From assembly GCA_030278955.1 (NCBI GenBank), contig JAOANR010000005.1, positions 4,817,431-4,881,430 of the forward strand: a DNA stretch of 64,000 nucleotides. Reading direction: 5' to 3'. A model generated the notes under the pieces. It saw only the letters and a list, made by a program, of their open reading frames with translations, ran no database searches and was not told the DNA's origin. Source of the stretch: Hygrophila difformis (lineage: Eukaryota > Streptophyta > Magnoliopsida > Lamiales > Acanthaceae). Shown here piece by piece: positions 21,101 through 31,634 of this stretch. Each line of letters starts with the position of its first letter. The stretch's first letter is position 1. The position numbers were made by a program, and so were the translations under genes.

Positions 21101-22572
21101 TCTTGGTAGTCCTTCCGGCGATCCTTCCGAGTCTATGGAAGTGTTGTCCGCTCGTGCTGATTATATCATCATCCATGGTGATGATCCCGGGCACCAGACG
21201 ATAGACGCCGCGACGACCGGCACTGCAGATTCCTCGCCTACTACCACTGCCGCCCAGGTATGCTTTGCCATCGTTAGACTCTTTATTTGTATCGCTCTTA
21301 GTATTGTAATGACATCGTGCTTGATTACTCAGGTGGATCCACGCTCTTTTCGGTCCGATGACCATTCTCCCGCGATTGGCTCAGCTGGCCATGAGTTGGC
21401 CCCACAGGTATTTCTTGGTTGTGGCTTCTTTTTTCTCCTGTTACTCTGTTTAAGTAAAGTGTTCTAAGGGTAGTTATTTTTCAGATCCCTGCGGATTATA
21501 TGGATGACCATTCCTCTTTACAGACTGGGGGTGGTGTTCCCTCGACTAGTCAGACTGGTCCCTCGTGACCCATCAGGTATTCCTTGATTGCACCCTCATT
21601 CTTTCTTTTTTCTTCCCGAGGGCATGCTCTAAGAACTTTTTTGCTTTAGATTTCCATGGATCAGACAGATCACTCTATGATTGATGCTTTGACTACTTCG
21701 GCTGATTTGGTCACGCCGTCTCCTCAGGTATGCTTCATTTCGTCTTTCGTGACTGTAAGATTGCTTTGGCATATACTCATGTAAAGCCGTACTCAGGGTA
21801 CCCACGGCTCCTTTCTCAGTTCCAGTGACCTCTTTAGGCTCTCGGGCATCTGCCCCTTATTGATAGAGCCATTATTTCGTCGTGTGAGGCATTTGACCGC
21901 CTTTTGTCCATCCGCACCGATCTACTTTCTACCGAGGTGGTTTCTAGTCTGGATCGCCTACTGGATGATGTTACCGCAGTTCCCGCATTCACTGAGGATG
22001 TTGACTTCCTTGGCTTTTCAGAGCTCATCTCTGATTTGTCTATCGCCTATCCTGCTTTTAGTAGCTCTGCGGATCAGTCTGCCCATGATCTGACACTGCT
22101 TGAGGATCTCGAGGCACGATACTGTGATGTTTGTTCTCGGATAGAGGTCATCCACCCTCAGCGCGAGCAGTTGTCTGCTGACCGTGGAGTTAGAGAGGAT
22201 CGCAGATCCCATCTTAAGGATGTTGTTACGCGGGCAGAGCGCGATATTGAGGAGGCAGAGCGTATCATTCTGGAGAGGAGGCACACCATCCAGGAGGCAA
22301 ATGAGGAGTTTGCTACCTTGGAGCCTGCCTTAGCTGACATTTCCTCCCGAGCTGCCGAGTTGAAGACTACCTATGGTCGTTTAGTCGCAGATGAGCGTGA
22401 TTTATCGGCTGAGTTACCGGGAGTTCGGGCTCGTCGGCTTCGGTTATCCGTTCGTGCTCGTGCTTCGGCTGCTGCACTTCACTGCTTGACGGATATTTTT
22501 GGTCGTACTCGTGATCGGTGGGCCCTCATGCGTCGGCGCATATTGGGTGATGGGACGCAGCCTCCCCCTTAG
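18199..22572 (+). pseudogene. Plant mobile domain (PMD) protein gene inside a Tat retrotransposon, lightly disabled
   Basis: Nine exons can be read from GT/AG junctions in phase: 18,199-18,207, 18,605-18,841, 18,919-19,017, about 19,095-20,715, 20,794-21,257, 21,333-21,407, 21,485-21,58x, 21,650-21,727 and 21,838-22,572. The fourth encodes the mobile domain (LFLWPFHSMI, VPDYLRLHSRVPLYPR, GLRVDGAEL, WLAAESVRISQRG). Next come an acidic Ser/Asp-rich linker (20,794-21,060) and a C-terminal coiled coil (22,090-22,400) with an Arg-rich end. Related host proteins (MAIN/MAIL1 family) act in the nucleus; the role in retroelements is unknown. Breaks: the exon-4 acceptor is AA rather than AG (19,093-19,094), TAG at 19,299, TGA at 20,319 and a shift near 21,567. 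Few lesions suggest recent function. Model is by eye; small exons are least certain. Confidence 0.75.
18405..18540 (+). repeat. Tandem duplication in the first intron
   Basis: A unit of about 75-80 bp containing ATCTTCACTTTGCTTGTTA and ATCCTCTGA.ATA..ACTTAG occurs twice (near 18,400 and 18,473). It is intronic in the gene model. Confidence 0.7.
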
Positions 22573-22710
22573 TTTCTAGCACTGCTTTACTTTTCAGTAC
22601 ACTTTTGGGTCAGCCCATCGGCCTTGTGATGGGTAACTCTTGTTTTTAGGATACTATTGCTATTTTCTGGCTGAGCTTGTGGTTGGCCACGTTTGATGTA
22701 CTTATGTTAT
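22573..22710. other. Short spacer between convergent antisense gene and pol
   Basis: Only about 140 bases separate the stop of the plus-strand PMD gene (22,570-22,572) from the stop of the minus-strand pol (22,711-22,713). The two reading units converge here. No terminator is identified. Confidence 0.6.
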
Positions 22711-24768
22711 TTACTTAGATTCCCAAACCGATGGATAGAACACTTTGAGAAATTTTGCATTTATACTCTGTTTGTGTTCTTGGCCATCGATGTCCATCAG
22801 CTTATATGCACCATTAATTAGTCTCTGTGTGATAATAAATGGTCCTTCCCAATTTAGAGACCATTTGCCTGTTTCACTATCGCGCACCCCTCGAGGGTAA
22901 TATCACCTTCCCGACTAGGTCGCCCTCGCTAAAGGTTTTAGCTCGGACCCTCTTGTCATAATATCTCGCCATCCTCCTCTTTTGGCGGCGGATGCTTTCC
23001 AGAGCCGTAAGCTTGTCGCCATCTGCTGTCTCCAATTCTTGCAACATGGCCTCTTCATACTTAGTTAAGTCTAAGTGATGCTGCTGGGCCACTCTTAGAG
23101 AAGGGACTGTGATCTCTAAGGGCAGAACGGCGTCATGACCATATGTCAGGTAGTATGGTGTGAAGCCAGTGGCTGCAGATTTAGAGTTTCTGTAAGCCCA
23201 TATGACCTCTGACAAAGCCTCATGCCATTTCCTTGGTTTCTCACCTACTGCCTTCTTGATCATACCTATCAAGATCTTATTGGTGGCCTCAGCTTGACCG
23301 TTTGCTTGGGGGTAATATGGAGTGGGAATGATATATTCGAATCCCGAATTGTTTAGCAAAAGCTAAAAACTTATCACCAGTGAACACTAGTACCTTGGTC
23401 AGCGGTGATTGTTTGGGGAATTCCAAATCGATGTATGAGCTCAGTCACGAACTTAATTACATCATTTTGGTCAATCTTCCTCATTGGCCACGCTTCTACC
23501 CATTTGGTGAAGTAGTCGGTGGCCACTAGTATGAATGCGTGATTCTTAGATGATGGTGGATGAATTTTCCCGATGATGTCCATCCCCCAGCCACGAAATG
23601 GCCAAGGCTTGATGACTGTGTGTAACTCTTCCGCCGGTACTCTTTGAATCGGCCCATGTTTTTGGCAAGCCTCGCACCCTCGAGCATAGATGATGCAGTC
23701 CTCCATGATAGTCGGCCAAAAATATCCATGGCGGTGGATACTCCACCTCATGCTAGGCCCTGCCCGATGAGAGCCGCAAATTCCCTCATGGACTTCTCCC
23801 ATCACCAACTTTGCGTCTTCGGTTCCTATGCATTTGAGTAGTAATCCATCGACCACCCTTCGGAATAATTCGCCATCAATTAGTGTGTATCGTAAAGCTT
23901 TAACCTTTAGAGAACTATCTCTTCCAGGTGATGGGTTTTCAAGATATCGTTTGATCTCGGTCCTCCAATCATCATTCGGACTTTGAAGTTGGATTTCTTG
24001 TTGGTCATCAAGCTCACTTGTGATGGTGGCAATGCGTGGTGCCCCCCTAGGGCGACCAGTCTGCCAGCCCGAAGCAAGTTGAGCGACCTCGTTAGCCTCT
24101 TGATTTTGACTCCTAGGCACATGTGTGATGGTGGCGTCTGAAAACTTGCCCAGTAGATCTAGTGCTATCTCATAACACTTAATCAATCTAGGACTCTTGC
24201 ATTCGTATTCTCCTGTTAACTGTTTCAGGATGACTTGGGAATCTCCAAAAATTGTAATGGATTTCGCACCCTTCAGCAGTGCTGTCTCGAGGCCAAATAT
24301 TAGAGCTTCGTACTCCGCCTGATTGTTGGTGGTGCCAGGCTCTAACTCTCTAGAAAGCTTCCAATGTTCTCCACGAGGACTAGTAATCGTAATACCGGCT
24401 CCTGAACCGCTGCTTGCACAAGATCCATCAAAAGTTAGTTCCCAAGGTTCGAACCCTATAAAGGACGCTTCTTTGGGATCCTCTGGCAATGTCAACGAAG
24501 GATGTTGAGCTAAAAAATCAGCCAAGGCTTGTCCCTTGACTGCCTTTTGGGGAATATGTACCAGGGTAAATGGACTAATCTTCATAGCCCACTTAGCTTG
24601 TCGGCCCTTCAATGCTGGCTTGTGCAAGAGTGTCTTTACCAAGTCAAAGGGAGCTACTACATGAACTGTTCTTGGCAGAATGTAGTGTTCCAACTTGTTG
24701 CAGGAGTATACTAGGGCGTAGCATAATTTTTCTAATGCGGTATATCTCACTTCTGGCCCTTGCAGAGT
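22711..24768 (-). pseudogene. Tat-lineage pol, RNase H to integrase, minus strand
   Basis: Reading leftward: the end of the Ty3 RNase H (AKWAMKISPF, KGQALADFLAQHP), the archaeal-type RNase H (FDGSCASSG, NNQAEYEALIFGL, GDSQVI), the integrase zinc finger (HEGICGSHRAG, CEACQKHG), the core with first catalytic Asp intact (VATDYFTKW, near 23,515), second Asp (TADQGT, near 23,390) and glutamate segment (NGQAEATNK), then the C-terminal domain to TAA at 22,711-22,713. A small indel near 23,370 and another near 22,888 break the frame, so the last two parts are in other frames. It is better preserved than the plus-strand Tat element and keeps catalytic residues. The N-terminal part is lost in the gap. 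Confidence 0.92.
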
Positions 24769-25268
24769 NNNNNNNNNNNNNNNNNNNNNNNNNNNNNNNN
24801 NNNNNNNNNNNNNNNNNNNNNNNNNNNNNNNNNNNNNNNNNNNNNNNNNNNNNNNNNNNNNNNNNNNNNNNNNNNNNNNNNNNNNNNNNNNNNNNNNNNN
24901 NNNNNNNNNNNNNNNNNNNNNNNNNNNNNNNNNNNNNNNNNNNNNNNNNNNNNNNNNNNNNNNNNNNNNNNNNNNNNNNNNNNNNNNNNNNNNNNNNNNN
25001 NNNNNNNNNNNNNNNNNNNNNNNNNNNNNNNNNNNNNNNNNNNNNNNNNNNNNNNNNNNNNNNNNNNNNNNNNNNNNNNNNNNNNNNNNNNNNNNNNNNN
25101 NNNNNNNNNNNNNNNNNNNNNNNNNNNNNNNNNNNNNNNNNNNNNNNNNNNNNNNNNNNNNNNNNNNNNNNNNNNNNNNNNNNNNNNNNNNNNNNNNNNN
25201 NNNNNNNNNNNNNNNNNNNNNNNNNNNNNNNNNNNNNNNNNNNNNNNNNNNNNNNNNNNNNNNNNNNN
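24769..25268. other. Assembly gap (500 N)
   Basis: Exactly 500 N, a common placeholder size. The left edge lies inside a pol gene; the right edge is a T/A homopolymer region unrelated to retrotransposon coding sequence. True missing length is probably several kb. ORFs drawn through it are meaningless. Confidence 0.98.
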
Positions 25269-25531
25269 TTTTTTTTTTTTTTTAAAAAAAAAATAAATAA
25301 TTTTTCACAAGTACAGTAGCTACTAGAATGCATTGTATGCTTGCGGTTCTTTTCATCCTCAAATCAAATGATTGTTTACGCATTCCAAAAGCAAGAAACC
25401 ATATGATTGAAGATGGGAATTATTGATCTTCAATTTGATCTCCAGGTTTCACCTTTCTGGAGAATGGGTTGGGTGGAGTATTTGTTTTGTTTGTTTTAAT
25501 TTTAAATTTCTTGGTTTGTAACTAGTATATA

Positions 25532-25871
25532 CTCCCTCCGTTCCACTTAAAGTGTCTCAAAACTTTTGGGCACGGTATTTTATGTGGGGATTGTTAGTAT
25601 TTGATGTAAGGGTAGATTAGTGTTTAAAGTAGGGATAAATTAGGAATTTGTGTGATGTGATGGTAATGAGTTTGAATTTTTAATTGATTTATTTATGTGT
25701 GATGTGATAGTTGTGAGTTGAATTTATTAATGATATTTATTTATTTATGTGATGTGATGGAGTAAGTTTAGTGATTAATATTTTAATTACTATTTCCTAA
25801 AATGGAATGTGACAAAAGTGTTGGGACAACCAAAAAAGGAAAGTGAGACATAAATAATGGGACGGAGGGAG
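25532..25871. mobile_element. Stowaway MITE
   Basis: CTCCCTCCGTTCC start, GGGACGGAGGGAG end, TA at 25,530-25,531 and 25,872-25,873. Same family as 13,946-14,274. Confidence 0.93.
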
Positions 25872-25894
25872 TAATATATTTTGTATATAATATA

Positions 25895-26158
25895 CTTCCT
25901 CCCTCCGTTTTTTAAAAATTGAAACGGACCCACAGTGCACGCAGTCCAATGCAGATTTTAAATCATTAATAACTCAAGTTCGGTACAAGTAAAAATTCTA
26001 AAAGTTCAATATTTAAAAACTACTCGACGAGACGAATCTAACAAGATCACACTTGATTATATTTTAACTTGTATAACTATAATAAAACTTTAAGTGAAAG
26101 TGCGTGTGTGAACAGTAGCAAATTTCCAAATGTTACAATATTTAAAAAACGGAGGGAG
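25895..26158. mobile_element. Stowaway MITE
   Basis: CTTCCTCCCTCCGTTTTTT start, AAAAAACGGAGGGAG end, TA on both sides. Interior GACGAATCTAACAAGATC is shared with 13,632 and 29,276. Confidence 0.92.
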
Positions 26159-26361
26159 TATATACTTATATCATATGAAACTAATAGAGAATATATGATA
26201 ATTATAATTTAATTATTTTTTATAACTAATAGAGAAATTATATTAAACCGTCTTCTTGTGAATTGTCCCGTACAAACCTAGTAGATCAATAAAAAAAATA
26301 ATAAAATTATATTTTATTTAATTTGAAATTTTATTTTAAATTAAATAAATTTAATTAAGTA

Positions 26362-26562
26362 CTCCCTCCGTCCAATTTTAAATGTCTCATTTTCTATTTT
26401 GGTCCGTCCCACTTCAATTGTCACATTTCCTTATTTAGAAAATTTTTACTCCTTCAAACAAACATGACATCAACATTTACTCCACTTTAACACAATAACT
26501 CATTCTACCTAAAATACCGTGTCCAAAAGAAATGTGACATCGATCAAATGGGACGGAGGGAG
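26362..26562. mobile_element. Stowaway MITE
   Basis: CTCCCTCCGTCCAATTTT start, AAATGGGACGGAGGGAG end, TA at 26,360-26,361 and 26,563-26,564. 201 bp. Confidence 0.92.
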
Positions 26563-26599
26563 TATTAAGAATGATATGAAAATTTTTCTTACAATTTGC

Positions 26600-27240
26600 T
26601 GAAAATTTTACTGTAAACAACGTTTCTTGTAGTATCTTGAATTAATCCATCTTAACTAAATATAAAATATTAATACTATGAGTCTCGACTTGCTAGTGAT
26701 ACGAGATATCGCAACATATAAATTTTCATTGCTAAAAACTGGTTTTGGAAGATAGAGTTCGACATTCTTTAATGATTGACATTGACTTTTCTTTATATTG
26801 CATAGCAAAACAAACTGCAAATGAGAATTGCCGCATCTGAAATCGAATGGAGAATTTGGTTAAATCAGATGGGCTCATAATCATTCTACCAATCAAGAAT
26901 TTTCTACTTTCATGGTTTCCCAAAATTAGTTTAACCTCAATTATATGGTTTCGCATATTGGTTACTATCAATCTGCTTCCATTGTATAATTTATTTGATG
27001 GATCTATATACCTAAAAAGAATGACTATACATTCCTCATACAACTTTATTTTATGATTCAGTAGTCCAGAACACTTGATCGTGTTTAGATATTCTGTTGA
27101 AAATATTTCATTGTCATTATCCATGCTTTTATCATCTTGACAAATATTTTTAGAACTGAGATATAAATTTTCATTTGCAGACAGACATTACATGTGTAAT
27201 CATTAATTGTATCAACTCATCTCATTGGAAGGGGCTAGTA
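26600..27240 (-). pseudogene. Helitron helicase (Pif1-type) C-terminal relic, unit 1
   Basis: On the minus strand the longest open part (27,124-26,732) aligns by eye with the end of plant Helitron helicases: LNHKIKLYEECIVILFRYID, NGSRLIVTNMRNHIIEVKLI, RMIMSPSD and FSAVCFAMQ-like text. The motif continues toward ISRV in another frame near 26,690. It is only about 130 residues of an enzyme that normally exceeds 1,000, and it is degenerate. It is the first of three similar units spaced about 0.8 kb apart. Confidence 0.7.
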
Positions 27241-27439
27241 TAGCACCTACCTTTAAAAATGTCTATATTTGAAGTAATGCAGTTTGAAGTATACACTAAA
27301 AAAATGCTTATATAGGATCACTCGTAGAGTTTATAAGAATAGTATCCGGAAATGTCACATCTGACTACATCTCCAAGATCAATACCGGTTTTACCATCAC
27401 CTACATCAATTATCCATATTTGCAATTTATATATAAATT

Positions 27440-28030
27440 TCATTGTAAACATTTCTTATAATATCTTGAGTTAATCCATCTTAATTAAATATTAATACTT
27501 TGATTTCTTTCTTGCTAGTGAGACGAGATATCACAACATATAATTGTTCAAAGCTAAAAATTAGTTTTGAAAAATAGAGTTCAACCTTCTTTAAAGATTA
27601 ACATTGAATTTTGTTTATAATCATAGTAAATCAAAGTGGATTTTTTTTCTCCTTTAAAATCAAATGAGAATTTGGTTAAATCCGACAGGCTTATAATCTC
27701 AAGAATTTTCTATTTTCATGGTTTCCCAAAATTATTTAGCCTTAATTGTATGGTTCCGCATCTTGTTTGCTATCAACGTGCTTCCATTGCATAATTTGGA
27801 TCTATATTTTTAAGAAACATGACTATGCAGCCATCCTTTAACTTTATTTCATTATTCGGTAATCCTAAAAGCTTGATCATACTTTGATGTTCCGGTGAAA
27901 ATATTTCATCGTCATTATATATACTTTCATCATCCTGACAAATATTGTTAGAACTGAGATATATCTTTTCATTTGCAGACATATGTTCCATGATGTAATC
28001 AATGATCATATCAATATCTCATTTGTAGGG
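27440..28030 (-). pseudogene. Helitron helicase relic, unit 2
   Basis: Near-duplicate of unit 1: the minus frame 28,009-27,773 contains ANEKIYLSSNNICQDDES and LLGLPNNEIKLKDGCIVMF, the conserved run before the last helicase motifs, followed by frame-shifted RLIV-type sequence. The right side (27,445-27,600) matches 26,620-26,780 at high similarity. A tandem duplication of a relic is the simplest reading. Confidence 0.7.
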
Positions 28031-28229
28031 GCTAGTCTAGCAACATCTTTAAAAATGTTTGGATATGAAGTGGTAAAATTTATATTTGTATATATATTCT
28101 CAACAATTGTCGACCCGTAGAGTTCATAAGAAAATCATCTTAAAATGTCACACCTGATTGTACATCTCCAGATTAATACCAGTTTTACCAATTACCATCA
28201 CCTGCATGAAATATTCATTTTGCAATTTT

Positions 28230-28500
28230 TTTTGGCATATATGAATTTCATTGTAGACAACATTTCTTATTGTATCTTGAGTTAATCCATCTTAATTGCA
28301 TATTTATGCTTCGAGTCCCCTCTAAAAACCGGTTCTGGAAGATAGAGTCCAAGATTTTTTTAAAGATTGACAAAGACTTCTATTTATAGTCATAGCCAAA
28401 CAAACCGCGAGTAAGAATTTTCTTCTATGAAATAGAATGGGAAATTTGGTTAAATCAGATGGGCTCATAATCATTATACCAATCAAGAATTTTCATCTTA
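28230..28500 (-). pseudogene. Helitron helicase relic, unit 3 (shorter)
   Basis: Repeats the start of the other units (CATTTCTTATTGTATCTTGAG, GGTTAAATCAGATGGGCTCA) and ends near CAAGAATTTTC. No open frame of useful length remains. Confidence 0.6.
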
Positions 28501-29275
28501 AATAATGAGCTTTGTTTTAATTATAAGAGAGGTTACTAGGGTAATTTTTTTGTAGGTAGAATTCTCATCACAATATAGTGGAATACCAAATTTAGAATAT
28601 GCAGTCCTACCTCTTGGAAAAAGTAGTGATGCTATCTACTGGATGCTACAAGCAATATAATATCACGCCTCCACGAAGGGCTGAACATAATATTTTCTAG
28701 ATAAAAATGTATTGCAAGTTCCACCACGGAAAGAAAAAGAATACACCCTCACCACTATTAACTGTAAACATTATCTTATTGTATTGTTTGCTCATCAATC
28801 AATAAAAGTAATAGCTTAGTATGATTTGTCATCATTTTTTTCTTATTATAATATGACTCTTTTAATATTAGTAGATTCTCTGTTTCAGACGTTAAAACTT
28901 CATCCGGTACCGGCATTCCAGAGAAAAGTTTCAAACTTCATAGAATTTACAGCAATTAGCTTTTCAATTTTTAACAAAGCTAGATTTTTATTTGCACTTC
29001 TATCAATTGCAAATCTGTTAAAACATAGATTAATGAATTCTTGCTTAAAAAATAGATTAAATAAACTTGATTTTCCTTCTTTGTTTAATAATGGATATAT
29101 TCGCACTATAATAACTCTTTATACACCCCATTATTTTATTATAATATTTTTACGGAAATAGTTAATATATTGTAAACCAATTATTCACATAATATGAATT
29201 TTCACAATTTTCTTAATAATTATATATATTTGTATAAATTTTTAATATAATAAAATATAAATAAGTTTCATATTA
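28501..29275. other. Unassigned AT-rich sequence
   Basis: A 111-codon plus-strand frame (28,826-29,161) and its minus-strand shadow have no family signature I recognise. They may belong to the neighbouring Helitron relic but that is unsupported. No repeats or RNA genes seen. Confidence 0.5.
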
Positions 29276-29739
29276 CTACTTCCGTATTCAAATGTTCTTG
29301 ACATTTGTAAATGTGCTATTATTTACACACGAACTTTCACTTAAAGTTTTATCATACTTATACAAGTTAAAATATATAGCAAAGTGAGATCTTGTTAGAT
29401 TCGTCTCGTCGTGTAGTTTTTAAATATCGAATTTTTAGAAGTTTTAATTGTACTGAACTTGAGTTATTCATGATTTAAAATTTACACTGAGCTGTGTGAA
29501 AAGTGGGTCCATAAAAAATCTTTTTAGGTGAATACCCGGGTATCACCAGGCCACATTGGGCCCATGACTAATCCCTCGAGGATCTGCAAGGGCAATTAAT
29601 GGCGTCTCTTCCAAAGTAGTTTTTTGCATACACAAGGCTCGAACCAGAGATCTTGCTTAAGTGACTAGCTAGAGCCCCCATCCACTCAAGCCAACTGCTG
29701 TTGGTTGGGTCCGTAAAAAATCTTTGAATATAGAAGAAG
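29276..29739. mobile_element. Stowaway MITE split by a SINE
   Basis: CTACTTCCGTATTCAAAT start and GAATATAGAAGAAG end between TA dinucleotides (29,274-29,275; 29,740-29,741). The right third is interrupted by the SINE at 29,524-29,705; without SINE and duplication it is about 262 bp, the usual local Stowaway length. Confidence 0.85.
29524..29705 (-). mobile_element. tRNA-derived SINE
   Basis: A 182-bp insertion flanked by a 20-bp target duplication with one mismatch (29,504-29,523 and 29,706-29,725, containing GGGTCC.TAAAAAATC). On the minus strand, close to the 5' end, are a Pol III box A TGGCTTGAGTGG (29,682-29,693) and box B GGTTCGAGCC (29,636-29,645), the standard layout of plant tRNA-related SINEs. 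The 3' side ends with ACCCGGGTATTCACCTAAAAA. It depends on LINE machinery for movement. Confidence 0.9.
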
Positions 29740-29741
29740 TA

Positions 29742-30720
29742 TTTATATACAATTAGAATGATATAAGTACATATTAATTATATATAATGTATATATAAAT
29801 TGAAATTGAAAATTCTATATAAATTTAAAATTCAAAATCTTTCAAATCTATTTAAATTTAAATTTCAAATCTTTCAAATCTTTTTAAAAGTGAACAATAT
29901 TTTGGGATTCCAATTGAAAATTTGATATATTTCAAAAATTGAAAATCTATAATGAATAAATAAATAAATGAGAAACTCTAAAATTAATATATTAAAATAT
30001 GTAAAAATCTGTAAAAATTAAAAATTTGAAATGGAGACACCACATTAAATGTAGGATAGGTTGTTCACTAATGGTTTTATTAATATATAGATTATCTGTT
30101 CGCTTAAAACTTTTTATGGCTTTAATAAAAGTTTTGTGTGAATATATATGACTAATGGATCCCGCAATTAATTTGATTTGGGCTCAATCTATGGGCCTTA
30201 TTATTGGACTTACTAATATGGGCCCAAGCAAGACATTAACGTAATTGGCCCATAACTTGGCCTTTCGCCTTTCTGTAGAAGAAGAATTAACATTAGAGTT
30301 TAGAGTATGACAATTTTTAATTAACAGTAAGTATTAAATAAATATCTCTGAACTAATAATGGTTTTAGTGATGTCATTCCTATAATTGCACTCTCTTTTA
30401 GTTTATAGTTTGTTCTGATTAAACTACTTATATAATACTGTACATAAGTAGGGAAGATTTTTAATAATCACATGTCACTGAGCTGCAACTAAAAGCCGAA
30501 AGAGATACTAGTAGGGGTATCAATATTTCAACACCACCTTATTATAACAGATCTGAAAATTATCAAGTTCGAGTAGTTAGGTGTTTTCGTGATACTATTA
30601 CGGCTGTCAATATTTTCTCTTTGTTGTATTCCGGGGTACGGTTGGGTTGAGCATTTTAGGAAAACCTTTTCATTGTGTAGGAAAAAAATGTTTCAATTAT
30701 ATTTATATTCATAGTGTAAA
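29742..30720. other. AT-rich intergenic DNA, nothing recognised
   Basis: No ORF or repeat structure of note; phrases such as ATTTAAATTTCAAATC repeat loosely near 29,820-29,890. GGGCCTTATTATTGG-type text near 30,195 has no assigned origin. Confidence 0.5.
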
Positions 30721-30729
30721 AAGAGGAGA

Positions 30730-30990
30730 ATTGAGGACTTCAGGCAAAGTTTCTTTGTTTGCGTCTTTGACCACATTCTGCGGGAAGGTAACATTCTGGC
30801 CGATTGCATGGCCAAGTTGGTACTGAGAGCGAGTTGTTCTTTACAATGTGGGCCTTTCTGCTAGACCATGTGAAAACTTCTCTTGACTGCGGATGCTTCT
30901 GGTACGTGGTTCCCACGAGGCTAGATGCTTCGGACTTTTCTTTTTGTTTTCTTTTCTAGGCTTGATTTAGCAATCGAGAATAATAAAAAT
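30730..30990 (+). pseudogene. LINE 3' fragment (end of RNase H)
   Basis: One frame reads VCVFDHILREGNILADCMAK, the conserved C-terminal piece of the RNase H found at the end of plant L1 ORF2 (compare REGNQVADVFARRA in the LINE at 47 kb), then stops at 30,862. About 120 bases of AT-rich 3' sequence with AATAATAAAAAT follow. It is a severely 5'-truncated copy; its left edge is not sharp. Confidence 0.7.
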
Positions 30991-31050
30991 AGCATTAATT
31001 ACCTTCAAGAGATATAAAATGGTGGCTTTTTCCCTTTTTAGCACAATCTA

Positions 31051-31499
31051 CGGGGCGTTTAGAATGACTTTTTTGAGGTGCTTTTGGCTTTTGCTTCTGC
31101 CAAAAACACTTTTGATGAAAATTAGTGTTTGTTTTGGCTTTTTAAAAAAAATAAAAGCATCTCGAAAATCTGTAAAAGTGCTTTTGGGAGGAGTTGCTTC
31201 TCCGAAAAACAGAAGCCAAAAGCACCTAGTAATGTGTGCAGAGTCATAAATGTCCTTACTAATTTATTTAAATTACGCTATAAATATATACTATCCTATA
31301 TAAGTAGCATATCATTTTAGTAATTTACACATTTCAAAAGCATTTTTCACTTTTTTACACATCCAAACACACTTTTGAAAAAATTCTGATTTTCAAGCAT
31401 TACATCCAAATATAAAAGTTACTTGCTTCTGCTTTTGGCTTTCACTTCTATTTATGCTTTTGGCTTATGTTTTTTTCAAAAGCCAATCCAAACGCCCCT
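31051..31499. mobile_element. MITE with GGGGCGTTT ends
   Basis: CGGGGCGTTTAGAATGACTT on the left and, on the complement, AGGGGCGTTTGGATTGGC on the right. Interior is palindromic with repeated AAAGCACTTTTGGCTTTTGC motifs. A 3-bp CTA duplication is possible, suggesting Harbinger, but is not clear. Confidence 0.7.
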
Positions 31500-31634
31500 A
31501 TAACATAATGCTCCTAGAATTTAAAAAGACGGGGTGGGGATATATATAGAAAAATAAAAAAAATAACACGCGTATTTACATGATACACCAATAATGTATT
31601 GATTTTGTCAACTACTAGTAGAGGAGATATCAAG

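Larger units (their letters stand above)
16449..24768 (-). mobile_element. Tat-lineage Ty3/gypsy element with antisense extra gene, 5' part missing
   Basis: In minus orientation the order is RNase H, archaeal-type RNase H, integrase (24,768-22,711), then about 5 kb holding a plus-strand gene for a plant mobile domain protein, then polypurine tract and LTR. Extra ORFs between pol and the 3' LTR, some antisense and some with a domain otherwise known from DNA transposons, have been reported for Tat elements. Protease, RT, gag and the 5' LTR should lie to the right but sequence stops at the run of N, and the bases after the gap are unrelated. Confidence 0.85.

Noticed and set aside
20805..21365. 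186-codon minus ORF
   Set aside because: Shadow of the acidic linker exon of the plus-strand PMD gene.
24612..25333. ORFs of about 230 codons across the N run
   Set aside because: Mostly unknown bases.
28826..29161. 111-codon ORF
   Set aside because: Hydrophobic, AT-driven composition and a minus-strand counterpart; no family signature.
29630..29700. tRNA gene
   Set aside because: Box A and B are present but no cloverleaf is apparent; target duplications show it is a SINE.
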